A stretch of DNA of 9,407 nt, from NCBI GenBank assembly GCA_946059285.1, contig CAMGMW010000038.1, positions 1 to 9,407 of the forward strand, in the 5' to 3' direction. Below are positions 7,955-9,407 of this stretch, piece by piece. Position 1 is the first letter of the stretch; the number at the start of each line of letters is the position of its first letter. Both the position numbers and the translations under genes were made by a program. This DNA is from an uncultured Clostridia bacterium (GTDB taxonomy: Bacteria; Bacillota_A; Clostridia; Oscillospirales; Oscillospiraceae). The notes beneath the pieces are model-generated. The model ran no database searches and was not told the origin of the DNA. It saw only the letters and a program-made list of their open reading frames with translations.

Positions 7955-8509
7955 TTACAGCTCCATGAGCTCCTTTTCCTTGACGGCGCAAGCCTCATCG
8001 ACCTTCTTGATGTATTTATCCGTCAGATCCTGAAGGTCCTTCTCGGCTTTTTTCTGATCGTCCTCGGTAATCTCCGATTTTTTCTTCAGTGTCTTGATAT
8101 AATCCATTGCATCACGGCGAATGTTGCGGATAGCAACCTTCGCTTCCTCACCATATTTCTTGACCTGTTTTGTCAAATCACGGCGGCGTTCCTCCGTCAG
8201 CTGTGGAAATGCAAGGCGGATGATTCGCCCGTCATTTTGTGGGTTGATGCCCAGATCAGAGGCCTGAATTGCCTTTTCAATCTTCTTCAGCAGACTTGTA
8301 TCCCAAGGCTGGATGACGAGCGTGCGGGCATCGGGAGAAGAAATCGTACCTACCTGCCCGACGGGCGTATCCACACCGTAGTATTCCACGGTAATGCGGT
8401 CAAGCACCCGTGCGTTGGCTCTGCCCGCACGGACGGCACCGAAATCATCCTGCAGGATCTCGATGGTCTTTTCCATCTTTCTGGTGAATTCCTTAAAATC
8501 AACTGACAT
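7955..8509 (-). CDS. frr: Ribosome recycling factor
   Basis: Cytosolic factor that, with EF-G, splits post-termination ribosomes so subunits can be reused. It is 184 aa, the standard length (about 185). Family hallmarks run from end to end: an N-terminal helix with RAGRANARVLDRITVEYYG (about 27-45), the beta domain with TPVGQVGTISSPDARTLVIQPWD, then the conserved NDGRIIRLAFPQLTEERRRDL, and a long charged helix rich in Lys and Glu to the C terminus, ending in KELMEL. The ATG at 8509 is one base after the pyrH stop, with AAGGAGG (8519-8525) 9 bases upstream, inside the end of pyrH. The pyrH-frr pairing is widely conserved in bacteria. Confidence 0.98.
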   Translation of the reverse strand: MSVDFKEFTRKMEKTIEILQDDFGAVRAGRANARVLDRITVEYYGVDTPVGQVGTISSPDARTLVIQPWDTSLLKKIEKAIQASDLGINPQNDGRIIRLAFPQLTEERRRDLTKQVKKYGEEAKVAIRNIRRDAMDYIKTLKKKSEITEDDQKKAEKDLQDLTDKYIKKVDEACAVKEKELMEL

Positions 8510-8510
8510 T

Positions 8511-9233
8511 TTACTTTTCCTCCTTAACTACTGTACCGATTTTTTCTCCCATGACCACCCGAAGGATGTTTTGGGGATCTTTCAGCGCGAAAAGAATAAT
8601 GGGGATATGATTGTCCATAGAAAGGGATGTCGCCGTACTGTCCATCACTGTCAGATGCCTGGAGAGCACCTCATCATAGGTGATCTCATCGAATTTGACT
8701 GCATCGGGATTTTTCGAGGGATCGTCCGAATAGACACCGTCAATATTCTTTGCAAGCAGGATTGCGTCAGCGTTGATCTCCGCAGCCCGCAGGACTGCGC
8801 CCGTGTCCGTGGAGAAATACGGGTTGCCCGTACCGCAGCCGAAAATGACCACTCTGCCTTTTTCCAGATGGCGGATCGCCTTGCCGCGGATATACGGCTC
8901 CGCGATGCGACTCATTTCAATCGCCGTCTGTACCCGTACCTCAACGCCGCGCTGCTCCAGGCTGTCCGCAAGCGCAAGGCAGTTGATCACGGTTGCCAGC
9001 ATACCCATATGATCCGCGCGGGTACGCTCCATACGGTCTCCGCCATCCTTGATGCCACGCCAGAAATTCCCGCCGCCGACCACAATGCCAACCTGTACGC
9101 CGCGCTCAACACACTGCTTGACCACATCGCAAACACTGCCGATAACGTCAAAGTCCAGACCTCGATGCGCGTCACCGGCCAGCGCTTCGCCGCTGATTTT
9201 CAGTAATATGCGGCGATACTGGGACTCGTTCAT
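8511..9233 (-). CDS. pyrH: Uridylate kinase (UMP kinase)
   Basis: Bacterial hexameric UMP kinase of the amino-acid-kinase fold, unrelated to eukaryotic UMP/CMP kinases. It phosphorylates UMP to UDP with ATP, and in many bacteria is activated by GTP and inhibited by UTP. It is 240 aa, full length. Seen are [12 protein letters not shown] (7-18, K12), [12 protein letters not shown] (49-60), the UMP-site region [12 protein letters not shown] (R72, D74), [22 protein letters not shown] (131-152), and [12 protein letters not shown] for nucleotide binding (161-172). The ATG at 9233 has AAGGAG (9243-9248) 9 bases upstream. This is the first gene after the recognisable promoter, so it leads the operon as seen here. 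In many bacteria rpsB and tsf lie just upstream; they are not within the window. Confidence 0.98.
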   Translation of the reverse strand: MNESQYRRILLKISGEALAGDAHRGLDFDVIGSVCDVVKQCVERGVQVGIVVGGGNFWRGIKDGGDRMERTRADHMGMLATVINCLALADSLEQRGVEVRVQTAIEMSRIAEPYIRGKAIRHLEKGRVVIFGCGTGNPYFSTDTGAVLRAAEINADAILLAKNIDGVYSDDPSKNPDAVKFDEITYDEVLSRHLTVMDSTATSLSMDNHIPIILFALKDPQNILRVVMGEKIGTVVKEEK

Positions 9234-9271
9234 GGGGGACCACTCCTTATCTTCCTGATTTTACAGACTAT

Positions 9272-9300
9272 ATTCTATAATAATTTCGGCAAATTGACAA
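9272..9300 (-). promoter_or_regulatory. Sigma-A-type promoter for the pyrH operon
   Basis: Read on the minus strand, a -35 box TTGTCA (9300-9295) is followed by a 17-base spacer and a -10 box TAGAAT (9277-9272). Each hexamer has one mismatch to the consensus, and the spacing is ideal. Transcription would start near 9265, giving a leader of about 30 bases containing the pyrH ribosome binding site. It is the only convincing promoter found in the window, so it probably drives all eight genes, perhaps with read-through from upstream. Confidence 0.75.
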
Positions 9301-9313
9301 CCAAAATTTCGGC
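9282..9313. repeat. Two direct copies of AATTTCGGC interleaved with the promoter
   Basis: The 9-mer AATTTCGGC occurs at 9282-9290 and 9305-9313, 23 bases apart, about two helical turns. One copy lies in the spacer between -35 and -10, and the other starts 5 bases upstream of the -35 box. A repressor or activator binding pair could look like this, but the motif matches no operator I recognise and chance in AT-rich DNA is possible. Confidence 0.4.
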
Positions 9314-9407
9314 TTTTCACAGAATGTTTTCAAATTTTCTGTTTTTGACTGCTAAAACCCGGCAAAATGCACGGAATTATCGTTGCAGATTTGGGAAAAG
9401 TGATATA
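9314..9407. other. AT-rich upstream region without a recognisable gene
   Basis: Poly-A and poly-T tracts dominate next to the promoter (for example TTTTC and GTTTTTG runs at 9326-9347), which could act as an UP-like element. A short inverted repeat, ACAGAA (9319-9324) with TTCTGT (9337-9342), is followed by a T-run on the plus strand but has only 6 AT-rich pairs and a 12-base loop. No tsf or rpsB coding sequence is visible up to the edge. Confidence 0.5.

Noticed and set aside
7900..7957. Intrinsic terminator after frr
   Set aside because: The hairpin is strong, but the minus strand continues with CCTTATATT and the plus strand with TTTCTTAC; neither has the T-run needed. The operon probably continues into uppS.
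8394..9206. Plus-strand open frame of 270 codons opposite frr and pyrH
   Set aside because: It spans two conserved genes on the other strand. Its length reflects their codon pattern, and no domain or start signal supports it.
9319..9347. Plus-strand terminator (ACAGAA...TTCTGT followed by TTTTT)
   Set aside because: Only six mostly AT pairs with a 12-base loop, and no plus-strand gene is seen to its left that would need it.
9367..9407. Start of a divergent plus-strand gene (ATG at 9367, open to the edge)
   Set aside because: Only about 13 codons are visible, with no ribosome binding site and no recognisable N terminus. It cannot be told from chance.
9330..9407. C-terminal tail of an upstream minus-strand gene such as tsf
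   Set aside because: One frame is open for 25 codons from the edge to a TGA, but the residues do not resemble the end of EF-Ts or another known protein, and the region is AT-rich like an intergenic spacer.

Overview
The window reads almost entirely on the minus strand and is a compact housekeeping operon from a Gram-positive anaerobe. A Gram-positive-type replicative polymerase (PolC, with its exonuclease inserted in the PHP domain) points to Firmicutes. The MEP-pathway genes beside rseP and polC, the strong AGGAGG-type ribosome binding sites and the moderately GC-rich coding DNA suggest a clostridial lineage, possibly the Oscillospiraceae/Ruminococcaceae group. The family-level guess is inference; Firmicutes is well supported.

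Reading from the right (transcription runs right to left): an AT-rich leader (about 9234-9407) carries a near-consensus sigma-A promoter. It is followed by pyrH (UMP kinase), frr (ribosome recycling factor), a 74-base spacer with a strong stem-loop, uppS (undecaprenyl diphosphate synthase), cdsA (CDP-diacylglycerol synthase), dxr (DXP reductoisomerase), rseP (site-2 intramembrane protease), ispG (HMBPP synthase) and polC. PolC is cut by the left window edge after residue 1012, so roughly the last 400 residues are missing. Apart from the frr-uppS spacer, genes are separated by -4 to +10 bases, so translational coupling is likely throughout. No other promoter or terminator could be supported, so the eight genes are probably cotranscribed, with polC (and probably more genes beyond the edge) distal.

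Functionally the cluster joins UTP supply (PyrH) and ribosome turnover (Frr) to membrane and envelope building. Dxr and IspG make isoprenoid precursors, UppS condenses isoprenoid units into the C55 lipid carrier for cell-wall polymers, and CdsA makes the activated precursor of anionic phospholipids. RseP cleaves membrane substrates, and PolC replicates the chromosome.

I see no mobile element, CRISPR array, tRNA, rRNA, transferred island or unknown protein-coding gene. Gene content is conventional. The items worth a second look are small: a structured intergenic RNA with a GNRA-type loop between frr and uppS, a duplicated 9-mer interleaved with the promoter, and start codons or ribosome binding sites fused with upstream stop codons.
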